Positions 11,289 through 22,189 of a stretch of 64,000 nucleotides of DNA are shown piece after piece. Under the pieces are notes generated by a model, which made no database searches, was not told where the DNA came from, and saw only the letters and a program-made list of their open reading frames with translations. The DNA is from Nilaparvata lugens (lineage: Eukaryota; Arthropoda; Insecta; Hemiptera; Delphacidae). The position numbers and the translations under genes were made by a program. Location: the NCBI RefSeq assembly GCF_014356525.2, contig NC_052512.1, positions 1,491,114 to 1,555,113 of the forward strand, written 5' to 3'. The number at the start of each line of letters is the position of its first letter. The first letter of the stretch is position 1.

Positions 11289-14245
11289 TTTTTTTTTTCA
11301 GCACTACAGCCCAATATGAGCTTTGGCCGCCTCCACTACAGCTCTCCACGCTTCTCGGTCCTCTGTTATTGTCTCCATCCTCTATATCCCATTTTTTGGA
11401 GATCGTCTCTCACTTCATCTTCCCATCTTATTCTCGGCCTTCCTATCTTTCTTCTTGAATGTAGCCTCTCCTTGAATATTATTTCAGGCATTCTGTTTTC
11501 GTTCATTCTACAGATATGTCCAAACCATCTAAGCCGCTGTGCCTTAATAAATTTTACAATATTTCGGCCTTTTATCAATGCCTCGAGCTCTGAATAGTTC
11601 TTCTCCTCCACTCCTCTCCTTCTTTAACTGGACCATAAATCTTTCTTAGGATTTTCCTTTCAAAAACGCCTAAATGGTTTTTGTCTTCTTTCGTTAACGT
11701 CCAAGATTCACAGCCGTACGTTACAACAGGTCGAATTAGGCTCTCATATATTTTAAGTTTGTGTTTCTACATATGAGCCTGTTCTTCAAAAGTTTCATGT
11801 TACTGAAGTATGCTCCATTTCCAGCCAATACTCTTTGCTTTATGCTGTAACCCATCTTGTTCTCGTTATTAGTTCAACCCCCAAGTAGCTGAAGTTCCTT
11901 ACACCTTGAAAGATTTTATTTCCAATTCGGAGGTTTTGTGGAACTCTTCTTGCTTGACTACTTGATATTTTCATGTACCTCGTTTTTCTTTCATTCACTA
12001 TCAAGCCAATCTTATTCGCCTCTCTTTCTAGCAACAAATACGTTTCCTGTAGGACATCTTTTCTTCTTGCAATTTTGCTACATCGTCCGCATATGCACAT
12101 ACCTGATACATTCGGTGGAAAATATTTCCCCTGTCTAATCCTTCAATAGCTCTATGCAATGCAATATTGAATAGGATTGCAGATAGTCCATCGCCTTGTT
12201 TGACACCTGTGTTAAATTCAAAAGTGCTGCTCCTTCTATTACCAATTTTGACCATTGCTGCAGTCCTACTCATTGTCATTTTTGCTAGACTAATGAGCTT
12301 TTTTGGTAAGGCGTATTGCCCCAATGTTTTCCATAGCTCACTTCTCACTATGCTATCGAAGCTTGCTTGAAGTCAATAAATAAAATATGTAAATCCAGGT
12401 CATGCTCATAAAACTTTTCCGCGATTTGCCGGATTGTAAAGATTTGATCTGCTGTTGCCCTTTCTGGCCGGAATCCGCATTGATATTCTCCAAGCACTTG
12501 TTCTGTGTAGGCCTTATTCTATTGTTAAGAATACTTGATAAGACTTTATAAGCTACACTGAGGAGAGTTATTCCCGATAGTTATTACAGTCCAGTTTATC
12601 GCCCTTTTTATAAACCGACATATAATACCTATGTTCAATCTTGAGGCATAGTTTCATCCCTCCATATCATACTTATCAGCTCATGTATTCTCTTGACTGT
12701 GTCATCACCACCATACTTTATCATTCCTGCCGATTATTATCTGGCCACCTGCCTTTCCATTCTTTAGGTGCTTTACAGCCATTTCTGTTTCCTCTAATGT
12801 TGGCCCTGCAACAAACTCCGCTTCAATACTAAGGGCTCCCCTGTTCCTTCATATACATTCTCCTCATTGTTATCTGTTACTGTTAACAGTTCTCTGAAAT
12901 GCTCTGCCCATCTCTCCATGATATTATCCTCTTCATTCAAACTCTCCCTCTTTTGTCTTTGCATGAAATAATTCTTGGTCTATATCTTTATTTATTCTTT
13001 CCATTGCTTTATAGAACTTTTCGTATCATTCTGTTTATATAAGCTTTCAATTTCCTCTAACTGTTTGTTCAAAGCCTCTCTTTTCTTTGTCCTGCATATT
13101 CTATTGGCATTTCTTCGTTTTTCCTTGTAATCTTCATAATTTTCTTCTTTTTCTCGTTGCATCATTCGAGATCTGGCTTCATTCTTCTCTCTAATTGCTT
13201 CCCTGCACTCATTATCGTACCATCCCTCATTCCTTTTCCATCCTTTCTGACCAATTGCTTCATTTGCTGCTTCCTTCAGGCCATTGGCTAGCTTTGTCCA
13301 TACTTCTTCAACACCATCTGTTTCTGAAGAGCTCAAAGTTTTTTCCTGTATTAATCTGAGGTATTCACTACGGACTCTTCCACTCTTTAGCCTTCCCACA
13401 TCCCATCTTATAGGCATAACCTTTTGTTTACCTACCATTGACAGCCTCTGTCTCACTACTACCTTCACAATGAAATGGTCAGAGTCACAGTTAGGTCCCC
13501 TACAGCTTCTTACATCAATGTTGATGATGGCATTACGGGAGTCAACTATCACGTGATCAATCTGATTGATTGTTGTTGCATCTGGTGATTTCCAAGTTCC
13601 AAGATGAATTCTCTTATGTGGGAATTGAGTGCTCCTAATTTGCATGTCATTTCTGATGGTAAACTGACCAAGAAGAAACCCATTCTCATTTCTTTTTTCA
13701 TGCAGAGTATACTTCCCTGCCACTTGTTGTAAGTAACTCTCCTTTCCAATCGGGACATTGAAATCTCCCATAAGATCAATTGATCATATTTAGATATTTC
13801 AGCACATACTTCTTCCAATTGTTCATAGAATACTTCTTTTTCACAGCATATTTTTCTCGTTCGTGGGAGCATGGACTGAAAGGACAGAAACATTTCTGAA
13901 TTTTCCTTAAGGCGTACTCGACACATTCTCTCATTTAATGCTTCGAACTCCATCAGGGCTCCTCTCAATTTCTTAGCCACAATGAACCCTGTTCCGAACA
14001 TCCCAGTTCGTTGCTCTGGACCACTATACATGACAGAGTAGTTGCTTTTATCAATTCTTCCTTGGCCTTTCCATCTCACCTCTTGCAATGCAAACAAATC
14101 AACCATATTTCAATATTCTTCAGCAATTTCATTCATTTTTCCTGCTCTCAACATTGTCCTCACATTCCATGTTCCAAATACCGAATCATTACGTTTTTTC
14201 TTGCCGTTTTGTTTATTCCTGAAATCCGATCCGTCCAAGCTGCTG
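11289..14245 (-). mobile_element. RTE-like LINE inserted in a MITE
   Basis: A minus-strand non-LTR retrotransposon ending in poly-A (poly-T on the plus strand from 11287), with 5' end at about 14245. The hexamer TGAATT flanks both ends (11283-11288 and 14246-14251) and is the probable target-site duplication. Domain order on the minus strand is endonuclease, reverse transcriptase, then a short basic C-terminal segment. This insertion defines the break in the surrounding MITE, so it is younger than the MITE. Confidence 0.75.
11366..14106 (-). pseudogene. RTE-type endonuclease/reverse transcriptase, multiply frameshifted
   Basis: Endonuclease blocks: LFALQEVRWKGQGRIDKSNY (about 14100), MGDFNVPIGKE (13771), SCRGPNCDSDHFIVK (about 13500; the SDH catalytic triplet is kept). 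RT blocks on a later frame: FNTGVKQGDGLSAILFNIAL and VCAYADDVA (about 12280-12050), i.e. GVKQGD and the YADD catalytic box of RTE-clade enzymes. The C-terminus RLRWFGHICRMNENRMPE...RKIGRPRIRWEDEV (about 11560-11390) is the tail characteristic of insect copies often mislabelled 'craniofacial development protein 2-like'. At least five frame breaks separate these pieces, so it is inactive. Confidence 0.8.
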
Positions 14246-14479
14246 TGAATTAATCACGGTTAAAATTTAACCGGCTGTAGTGCAACCGGCACTGACTACT
14301 ATTAAAATCCATTATAATTATTATAGTATGTAATATCTATTATTATTCGACTTATCCAAATAAAACATGATACTTGGAAAGTTATGGTTCTGGGGGCCAC
14401 ATACTGTATGATGGAAATGATTATAAATCATTAATTAGATAAATGAATTTTATTTGCTACAAAGCACACGCTCATACAT

Positions 14480-14655
14480 AGGGTTGCCACCCATACTATA
14501 TAATAAAGTATTGTACTTTAATTGGAGGTCTTGTACTTTATACTTTGTAAGCAAGATAAAGTAAGCAAAAATACTTTATTTTGCTCAATAAAGTACAAGG
14601 AGATCAAAACATTTCAGGTTATTAGAGTGGCCGACACTGTCAGATTTCAAATAAA
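14480..14655 (-). mobile_element. Fragment of AGGGTTGCCACC hAT family, reversed end
   Basis: It begins AGGGTTGCCACCCATACTATATAATAAAGT and matches the reverse complement of 22010-22176, the right end of the 19884 element. Similarity runs past 'gtggccgacactgtcagatttcaaataaatat' and is then lost. It abuts copy A head-to-head, indicating a rearrangement. Confidence 0.7.
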
Positions 14656-15113
14656 TATCAGGGGCGGCCGGCCAGGTGACGAGATGAAGAGAATTTTCAC
14701 CTATAATTTTGAAAATAAAGTAAAATTTCAATATTGAAAATATCGTGAAATATGTGCTTTTTTTATTGTTAGCAATTCTAAACTATCAGCTTTCAGAGTT
14801 GATATTACAATGCAGAAGGGAAGAGCGGCCGAGCGCCAAACTGTACTGTTGTGTAGGCTACTGTGTTGTCGATTCAAGCATTCAAGTGAAGGAATTTTGC
14901 GAGAGTAGTCTAGTCTTTCACGTCGCGATTGAATTCAAATTGGTTTTACGAGTGAAATAGACCGGTTACCATGACAACGCAACTTGGCAACAGTGGGTGT
15001 AGCGAAGCTGGTGACAGGCTCTGGCTAGTCCTTCAATTTCTATGTTCGACTAACTAGGGGTGTAACCGGTTGACCGTCCTGCATGTTGACCGACCTATCT
15101 ACTTTCCAAGCTA
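14656..15113. other. Non-repetitive stretch, no gene seen
   Basis: Two short ORFs cross it but show no motif. It separates the hAT-family fragment from the second hAT copy. I see no feature I can support. Confidence 0.4.
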
Positions 15114-17753
15114 CTCGACTCAAGCTGAAGCAGCGCGGAAACGCTTTTTAGGTTATGTTCTAGTGTTATGCAGTTCCATAAAGTTATGATGTCTTTAGCC
15201 TTTAGTTCAGATTAGAAGTTGATTTGGTGCGTTTTAAAATGGAAGTGCGTAATGATTTAGTGTGTAGTCTATTAGAAACTCCATTCAATCATTGGAAAGA
15301 AGAAGACAAAAAAGATTTGTTGAGCTGTGATGATTTTCGTCCTACACCACTTTAAATGTAGACAAAAAAATAAATCGACCCTCAGGCAAGTGCTTTACTG
15401 TTCATTTCAAAAAGTCATGGTACAGTGAATATAATGGTTATGTGGCAGTTTTTCATCTGAATTCATTGTTTTGTTGGCCCTGCTTGCTTGTAAGCACGAA
15501 GAAAACATCATGGACTTATACAGGTTTCCAAGATTTTACAAATGTATCCAGATCTCTACATAAGATTCCGATTCTGCTGAACATTTGAAATCAATGCTAC
15601 AGTATAAACAATTGAAAACAAACCTTGATAGAATAGGTGATGCTCTTCAAGAATCATCGAGATTATTTGTGGCCAATTACAATGAAAATGTCAGGTTAAA
15701 CAGGCTGTTATTAAAAATTGTCGTTCGAACCATGCTATTCCTAGGAAAACAGGAATTACCTTTCCGCGGCAACGACGAAAGCAATACTTCTCTAAATCGT
15801 GGTAATTTCAAAGAACTTTTCAGTCTATTTTTAGAAAATAGTCCCGATGAAGTGAAAAGACAATTTGAAAAAGTGAAAGCTGTATTTATTGGTGATTCAA
15901 AGACAATACAAAATGAGGTTATAGAGTGTATAGCTGACCATATAAACCAAAATATTTGTAAAGAGATTGAAGGTACTTCTTTCTTCTCTTTGGAAGTTGA
16001 TGATTCAACAGACATAAGTCAATTTTGTCAATGTTCAATAATTTTAAGATACGTGGCAATTGATGGAAGACTAGTCGAGAGGTTCTTGGGATTCCACAAT
16101 GTTTCCCCTGATCGAACTGCTCATGGATTGTTTGAAGTTTCAAAAGAAGTGTTGCAACCATCAAATTTTGAGAAGAAATTGATAGGACAGTGCTATGACG
16201 GAGCAAGTGTCATGTCTGGCCATTTGAATGGACTTCAAAAAAAAATCAAAGAAGTTGCTCCACAAGCTCTTTTTGTGCATTGTATGGCTCATCGTTTAAA
16301 TTTAGTATTGCAACAGAGTTTGACTCGAAGAATCACAAAATGCCGTATTTTTTTGCAACACTGAGTGGATTTTCGACTTTTTTCACCAGTCATCAAAGCG
16401 TTCTTATTATTTGAAATGATTGGTAAGCATATTCCATCAGCTGGAGATACTAGGTGGTCTTCAAACTCCAGAGTTGTATCTGCAATAGTTGAAAACTGGG
16501 ATCAACTGAAGGATGTTTTTATAGCTATAAGAGATAATTCAAATTCTGATTCGTCCTCCATGTGTCAAGCTGTTGGTTTTTTGAACAATTGAATGACTTT
16601 GAATTTACCTTCCTCATGGTTATTTTTGATGACATATTCTCAACAACAGACATTCTGTTTGAGGTTATACAGAAAAAATCATTGGATATAAATTAATGTT
16701 CAGTGAAAATTCGCGATACTGTGCACTTGATAAATAATAAAAGAAATGATGATATTTACAATCAGTTGTTCAGTTAAGCTGTAGAAAAAACACCTCTCGA
16801 CAATGAACATGGGAGTAGAAAGTTCAAACCTCCATCAGAAAAAGACATTTTCCATAACTACAAAATTCTTTATTATGAAATTCTGGACAATGTGATCATG
16901 GAGTTTAATACACGCTTCCAAGATTTGTCAAAAATAATTTTTGTATCATTAACGGACAGTAATAAATTTCATCTTCACAAGAACAAATTCCCTGCAGAAG
17001 AGTTGAAAAATCTGGTTGAAAGTTACCCATTGATATTCAGGAAGGAACGTCTGAAGAATGAACTGGAACTTTTTTATAGGGATGAATCCTTGTACACTCA
17101 ATCATCTCAGACAATAATTCACCGTATGAGGGAAAACAATGTGCATGAAGACGTGTTTCAAGAAGTCTACAAACTATTCTGTTTGGTGTTAACGTTACCA
17201 TCAACAAGCGCCTCTGTGGAACGTAGTTTCTCGTGTCTCAAAAGACTAAAAACGTATTTAAGAAACACCATTTCACAGCAGAGACTTTCGTCATTAGCTC
17301 TGATTTCTATTGAGAAGGAGCTTCTCAAAAAGCTAAGTGAGACTACACCATTGGAAGATGATCTGATTGACCGTTTTTCTGCCTTGAAAGATCAAGGATT
17401 GATTTGATTTTCAAGAGATGAGGACTGGAAATTGGTGAGTCAACAAAATGTTTTTGCCTTGAATCAATTATTCTATTTTTCAAGTGATTGTTTCTCATCA
17501 TTTCCAATATTATTGTATATTGGATGAAAGAGAAGAAATTTTCATAGCAACTGATTTATTTTAAAATTGGATAAAAACAAATTTTCTGAATCTGTTTGTT
17601 GGAGAACGTCTCAATTAAATATGTTATGAGGTACAGTTGGTACATTAGAACAGTATTTGGGGGTGGGGGGGTGCGTTGAGTTTGGGGTAGGGGTTTTGCT
17701 ATTGTTTGCTATCATATTCCTTCACCATCTATAATAGCCACGAGCCGCCACTG
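15114..17753 (+). mobile_element. hAT transposon copy 2, inverted relative to copy 1
   Basis: Nearly identical along its length to 7086-9774 read on the other strand. It starts at CTCGACTCAAGCTGAAGCAG and ends at the complement of CAGTGGCGGCTCGTGG (17753). Beyond the terminus lies gag-like coding sequence of an LTR element on the minus strand, which the insertion truncates. No duplicate of 8 bases could be confirmed at the two ends. Confidence 0.8.
15239..17407 (+). pseudogene. hAT transposase, frameshifted (copy 2)
   Basis: It has the same domain order as copy 1: N-terminal zinc-finger region (broken), DUF4371-like core, and C-terminal dimerisation domain PSTSASVERSFSCLKRLKTY (about 17200). 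One base is missing near 15350 relative to copy 1, and further breaks lie near 15560, 16360, 16590 and 16690-16790. The central segment (15585-16364) is open here although copy 1 is broken in it, and the N-terminus is open in copy 1 although broken here. The damage is therefore independent and largely complementary. It is not functional. Confidence 0.85.
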
Positions 17754-18075
17754 CTGAAATTTGAAATAATTGATCTTGTATCTTAACACTACTATCATCC
17801 TGCTTCAATTTGCTTTCATCTTCATGATTATCTATCAATGTTTCATGTGTATCTTTTAATAGAAGGTTCATACTAACCTGCTCTAGTCTTATACTAGTAC
17901 ATTCTTGCTTCATATCATCAAACCTAGATCCCACTTTGATCTTGTTTCAAATTATCAATCAATTAGCACTTTGCTCATCAATCTTAGCATTTTGCTCATC
18001 AAACCTAGCATTTTGTCTATCAAACATTTGTGTTAAGATTGCTATAAGATTTTGATCAATTTTAATGTTTGCCAT
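17754..18075 (-). pseudogene. LTR-retrotransposon gag N-terminus, cut by hAT copy 2
   Basis: The likely start is the ATG at 18075 (MANIKIDQNLI). It is followed by a repeated heptad-like run (FDRQNARFDEQNAKIDEQ), then a frame change and GSRFDDMKQECTSIRLEQVS and ...NHEDESKLKQDDSSVKIQDQ. Low-complexity coiled-coil N-termini of this kind are common in insect gypsy-type gag proteins. The frame runs straight into the hAT terminus at 17753. No zinc knuckle or pol sequence is seen, so the family assignment is tentative. Confidence 0.45.
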
Positions 18076-18829
18076 TTTGTAATATGCACTGATCTATTCA
18101 TTAGAACTTGACCACTCCAGAACTGACCTCCCATTCAGCAGCATACCATTCATAACCTATCAAGACATCAGCCTACTAATATTTTTTTATAACCAAGGAT
18201 ATATTTTGTAGTTCGAGTCCCACACCAGGGCGTACCATTTGCCATGCTACCAATTTCTCCTAAATAGGTTGGATAGCATTTTACACCTATTAACCTACAG
18301 GAAGTTATCGGCTCCAAAATGGTAGATTCTTGATAAACTATGAATGGATCTATCGCATATGAATGAGAAATCCAATTTTCAGAGCAAACCAACTTATAAT
18401 CTCCAGAAGAATTTTGGCAATATACAACAGAAATCCACAAACAATACCTTACACACTTAAGCATCTAACATCATTACAAGCTAAATACTTATCCATTTAT
18501 ATAGTTGAAAAACAATGGCTATAGGCTTGTAAACACACAAAACAATTTTATACAAAATTAGAACACCATAAAACTGTTCAAAACTCAATTTAAAACATTA
18601 AAAATTCACTTAAACAGAAAAATATTCAGAGAACACAAAACCAGAACACATAGCCAGCCACCATTTTTTAGAGAGAGCCTAACAAGTACAGAGTAAAGCC
18701 TCACCTCAAAACCAGTGTCAACGCTACGAACACGTCACCGATATTAAATTCCAAAAAATTACAAATCACAAGTTTAGAATTTACATTTTACATTTGTTCT
18801 CAATAGAACTTTATTTCGAAACTGTTATT
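18076..18829 (-). other. Possible LTR and leader of the gag fragment at 17754
   Basis: On the minus strand this stretch precedes the gag start and contains 'ATTGGTAGCATGGCAAATGG' and 'TGGTGTGGGACTCGAAC' (about 18245-18200). The latter resembles the complement of a tRNA 3' end (GTTCGAGTCCCACACCA) and could be a primer-binding site. No second LTR was found, so the LTR limits are unknown. Confidence 0.35.
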
Positions 18830-19144
18830 TTTAATTTATACATCCTCTATATTTATAATGATCTATTTATCTGTTAATTCTGTTACTCAGTTTCGGTGAT
18901 ACCATGGAATGTGCAACACAATTATCTACGATAAATTCTCAGTTAAAAAGTTGTCTGCATATCGATTACTCTGATATTTACTATCAAGTTTTATAGATCT
19001 CGAATTGAAGATTCGATTTTAATTGAGAAAAAATGTAATATTACAAATGTCATAATTATTAGACTATATTATTATGATTGTAGTATTTTGTCAATAAATT
19101 ACATACTATAATAATTATAATGGATTTTAATAGTAGTCAGTGGC

Positions 19145-19287
19145 GGTTGCACTACAGCCGGTTAAATTTTAAATGTGATTAATTCCACGAGAACCAATCA
19201 GAGAAGCTGTTTTTTTCAAAAATGCCTTCTCTGTTTGGTTCTCGTGGAATTAATCACAATTAAAATTTAACCAGCTGTTGTGCAACC
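19145..19287. mobile_element. Hairpin MITE, intact copy 1
   Basis: GGTTGCACTACAGCCGGTTAAA... pairs with ...TTTAACCAGCTGTTGTGCAACC over nearly the whole element, with inner arms CACGAGAACCAATCAGAGAAG and CTTCTCTGTTTGGTTCTCGTG. It has no coding capacity. The family recurs at 11188, 20074, 37925 (diverged) and 40617. Confidence 0.8.
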
Positions 19288-19762
19288 AGGCCTAGGTGAT
19301 ATTCAAGTCAATAATGTGTATTCTTGTGAGAATATAAGAATGCCACATTGAATTACGTGGCCTTTTTGAATATACAGGTAAAAATAACATGTACTTCATT
19401 CAAACCTAATGTACTTTATTTTTTAGGCCTGTGATTACCAATATACTTTATTTTTCATAAAAAAAGGTGGCAACCCTAGTTGAGCCATAAGGTCGGGAGA
19501 CTAGAGTCTCCTCGACTGGAGTCGTACAATTCGAGTCGTGGTAGTGTGAGTCGAGCCTTAGTCATTGATTGAATCAGATCTGTTTTCTCATGAGGTATTT
19601 CATAAAATCAAAGAAGATTCCATGATAACATTATTGTTTTTGCTTTCTATAAGATGTGTCTAAAAAATTATTCAATAATAATCTTGTATTTCTTTATAAG
19701 ATGTGTGTGTTTTTAGATATATCTTGTGGTTTCTGATTCAGTTGGTTGTGCGCGTGTTTCAG

Positions 19763-19882
19763 CGCACAAATAATGCCTCGCTGTTCGCCGCACACATCGA
19801 TCCGTCGCACATTGACTTCCACGCACAATTGGTGCGCAGCGCATCGTCAACAGCCAACGGAGCGGCAGCTGACAATCAACAG
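19763..19882 (+). CDS. Candidate host exon interrupted by a hAT-derived element
   Basis: A markedly GC- and CpG-richer 120-base stretch than its surroundings. It is preceded by an acceptor (GTGCGCGTGTTTCAG, ending 19762) and open as 40 codons from there: RTNNASLFAAHIDPSHIDFH then AQLVRSASSTANGAAADNQQ. The composition is that of a real metazoan protein ending in a linker. Right after the QQ codons the sequence becomes the terminus of a transposon (19884), and no coding continuation is visible beyond that element's other end (22176). The exon is therefore either truncated by the insertion or spliced by a donor I cannot see. The family is not recognised. Confidence 0.45.
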
Positions 19883-20073
19883 CAGGGTTGCCACCTTTTT
19901 TTATGAAAAATAAAGTATATTGGTAATCCCAGGCCTAAAAAATAAAGTACATTGAGTTTAAATAAAGTACATGTTATTTTCACCTTTATATTCATGAAGG
20001 CCGCGTAATTCAATGTGGCATTCTTATATACTCACAATAATACACATTATTGACTTGAATATCACCTAGGCCT

Positions 20074-20214
20074 GGTTGCACAACAGCGGTTAAATTTTAA
20101 TTGTGATTAATTCCACGAGAACCAAACAGAGAAGGCATTTTTGAAAAGACAGCTTCTCTGATTGGTTCTCGTGGAATTAATCACATTTAAAATTTAAACG
20201 GCTGTAGTGCAACC
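20074..20214. mobile_element. Hairpin MITE, intact copy 2
   Basis: Same family as 19145-19287. GGTTGCACAACAGCGGTTAAA pairs with TTTAAACGGCTGTAGTGCAACC; inner arms contain CACGAGAACCAAACAGAGAAG. It lies inside the hAT-derived element. Confidence 0.8.
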
Positions 20215-21699
20215 GCCACTGACTAGGCTACTATTAAAATCCATTATAATTATTATAGTATGTAATTTATTGACAAAATACTACAATCATAATAATATAA
20301 TAATTATGACATTTGTAATATTACATTTTTTCTCAATTAAAATCGAATCTTCAATCGAGATCTATAAAACTTGATAGTAAATATCAGAGTAATCGATATG
20401 CAGACAACTTTTTAACTGAGAATTTATCGTAGATAATTGTGTTGCACATTCCATGGTATCACCGAACTGAGTAACAGAATTAACAGATAAATAGATCATT
20501 ATGAATATAGAGGATATATAAATTTAAAATAATTTAAATTAATCACGGTTAAAATTCAACCAGCTGTAGTGCAACCGGCACTGACTACTATTAAAATCCA
20601 TTATAATTATTATAGTATGTAATTATCTATTATTATTCGATTTATCCAAATAAGAACATGATAACTTGGAAAGTTATTGTTAGCCTACATACTGGTATGA
20701 CGGAAATGATAATAAATCATTAATAAGATAAATTAATTTTATTTGCTACAAAGCACATGCTCATACTCATACAGAATAATTGTATAGTATAGGCTAGTAT
20801 TATAGAAAAAAACATATAATTTATTTTATTCAATCTAAAAAAGTTTTAGAGTCTTCTAAATTCAAAATGTAAGTTATACGGCTTGAAAAAAATGCATAAT
20901 ATTGTTACTCTTCAAAAATGTAATCAACTCTAGGCTATTGCAAAATAATCCGAGGTACACGAGATTATGAAAATTATTGCAAAAAGATTGAACCCCTTTG
21001 CCCAAAGCCTGATACGTCTCAAAATACAATTTTAAATAATTTATTAAAAGCATACATCACCCTTTACTTATGTAAAATATATTTAGAATTTTTCAAAAGA
21101 ACGACCGGTTTCAACTTATTATAGCCATTTTCAAGTTATAAGGAATAATTCAATATAACAGGAGTATTGACTAATTTATGTACATATTAATCCTCCATTT
21201 ATGCTCTATTTCTTGGTTGTATAATTTTATCAAAAATGGGATTGCCTAAATCGAATTCAATGATATTAATTAGTTTATCACTATTTAATTTATTTGCTGT
21301 AGTTTAGATATTGAAATCTTCTTTTACATTTAATTTACTGCTTTTGCTTCCAACGTTTAAAATATTCATATTAGCATTCATTTCAATATATTTTATGGTT
21401 TTCTTCCATCAAGTGCTCCACAAGCTTGATTATTGAGTACCGTAGTATTTTTTGATTTTTGAGCTTGAATGTGCTCCTGGACAAAATAAATAAAGGGTAC
21501 TTTATGTTTTTATAATGTGTTTTTAATAACTTTTAAAAGTAGCCCATGCAAATAAAGTAATTTTGAATGAATATTCAAAATACTATACATGATTATAATG
21601 AATTACAAAGTGAGTTGAATAATGTAATGAATTAATGAAATCAATAATGAATTTTAAATTTAATAAAAAATCAATTAATTATACTTGAAAACATATTCG

Positions 21700-21960
21700 T
21701 TAGGTATTGCTTTTGGCCATCATCAATAAATCATTGTTACTGGTGAAGAGTTGCAAAGCATCTTTGCAATCAACATTCATATTGAAATAATCATTAGGTA
21801 GTTCATTTCATATGAGATTCAAAGATGCTTTGCTCCTCTCATCTCTCCACTCATCACCGAAAAATCCCTTTCCACAAATGCTGAAGTGGCAGGAATAGAG
21901 AGTAAATTATGAAACCACTTTATACAAATTCTTGAACTCATCAGTAGTTCCGTTCCATTT
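21700..21960 (-). pseudogene. hAT transposase dimerisation domain remnant
   Basis: The minus strand reads KWNGTTDEFKNLYKVV, then, across a stop or frame change, IPATSAFVERDFSVMSGEMR and, after another break, DCKDALQLFTSNNDLLMM. The middle block is the conserved core of the hAT C-terminal domain (family pattern P.ssA.vER.FS). Catalytic residues upstream are not visible. It shows that the surrounding AGGGTTGCCACC element came from an autonomous hAT. Confidence 0.65.
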
Positions 21961-22189
21961 GTTACCTGCTTCCTGTTACTTTCTATCTGTAAAAATTCAT
22001 ATTTATTTGAAATCTGACAGTGTCCGCCACTCTAATAACCTAAAATGTTTTGATTTCCTCGTACTTTATTGAGCAAATTAAGTATTTTTGCTTACTTTAT
22101 CTTGCTTACAAAATATAAAGTACAAGACCTCCAAATAAAGTACAATACTTTATTATATAGTACGGGTGGCAACCCTAATTGTGATACTG

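Larger units (their letters stand above)
11188..14287 (+). mobile_element. Hairpin MITE split by a LINE
   Basis: The left half (11188-11282) reads GGTTGCACAACGCCAGTTAAA... to ATTGGTTCTCA. The right half (14246-14287) resumes GAATTAATCACGGTTAAAATTTAACCGG...GTGCAACC. Intact copies at 19145-19287 and 20074-20214 show the two halves are contiguous in the uninterrupted element. Outside its insert the MITE folds on itself as one long hairpin (terminal GGTTGCAC...GTGCAACC). Confidence 0.75.
11019..14478 (+). mobile_element. hAT-derived element (AGGGTTGCCACC family), copy A
   Basis: It starts with AGGGTTGCCACCTTTTTTATGAAAAATAAAGTAC, the same terminus as the elements at 19884 and (inverted) 19477. 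It matches the 19884 copy through 11188-11282 and 14246-14478. It carries a MITE that is split by an RTE-like LINE (11289-14245). The right end is lost: at 14480 a piece of the opposite end of the same family begins in reversed orientation. Confidence 0.65.
18830..20528. repeat. Large inverted repeat (arms about 650 bp, spacer about 400 bp)
   Basis: Left arm 18830-19477 is the reverse complement of right arm 19884-20528. The arms are two head-to-head copies of the same hAT-derived terminus (AGGGTTGCCACC outward from the spacer), each carrying the hairpin MITE. Landmarks such as 'accatggaatgtgcaacaca' and 'tattgacttgaatatcacctagg' occur in both arms in mirrored order. The spacer 19478-19883 is unrelated and holds an exon-like open stretch. 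Confidence 0.85.
19884..22176. mobile_element. hAT-derived element (AGGGTTGCCACC family), full copy B
   Basis: A 2.3-kb element with terminal inverted repeats AGGGTTGCCACC (19884) and GGTGGCAACCCT (ending 22176; inner match is limited). It carries a hairpin MITE at 20074-20214 and, on the minus strand at 21960-21700, the remains of a hAT dimerisation domain. That domain makes the hAT assignment. It is non-autonomous because the rest of the transposase is gone. Target-site duplication could not be confirmed. Confidence 0.7.

Noticed and set aside
11366..14253. Plus-strand ORFs in the RTE-like LINE region
   Set aside because: Antisense to clear endonuclease and RT motifs on the minus strand.
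15677..16206. ORFs antisense to hAT transposase copy 2, and similar ones at 8827-9045 and 9454-9642
   Set aside because: They lie antisense to a clear transposase coding region and have no motif of their own.
18195..18240. tRNA gene suggested by GTTCGAGTCCCACACCA
   Set aside because: Only the T-arm and 3' end are present; no D-arm, anticodon arm or acceptor pairing upstream. It is better explained as a primer-binding-site-like sequence of an LTR element.
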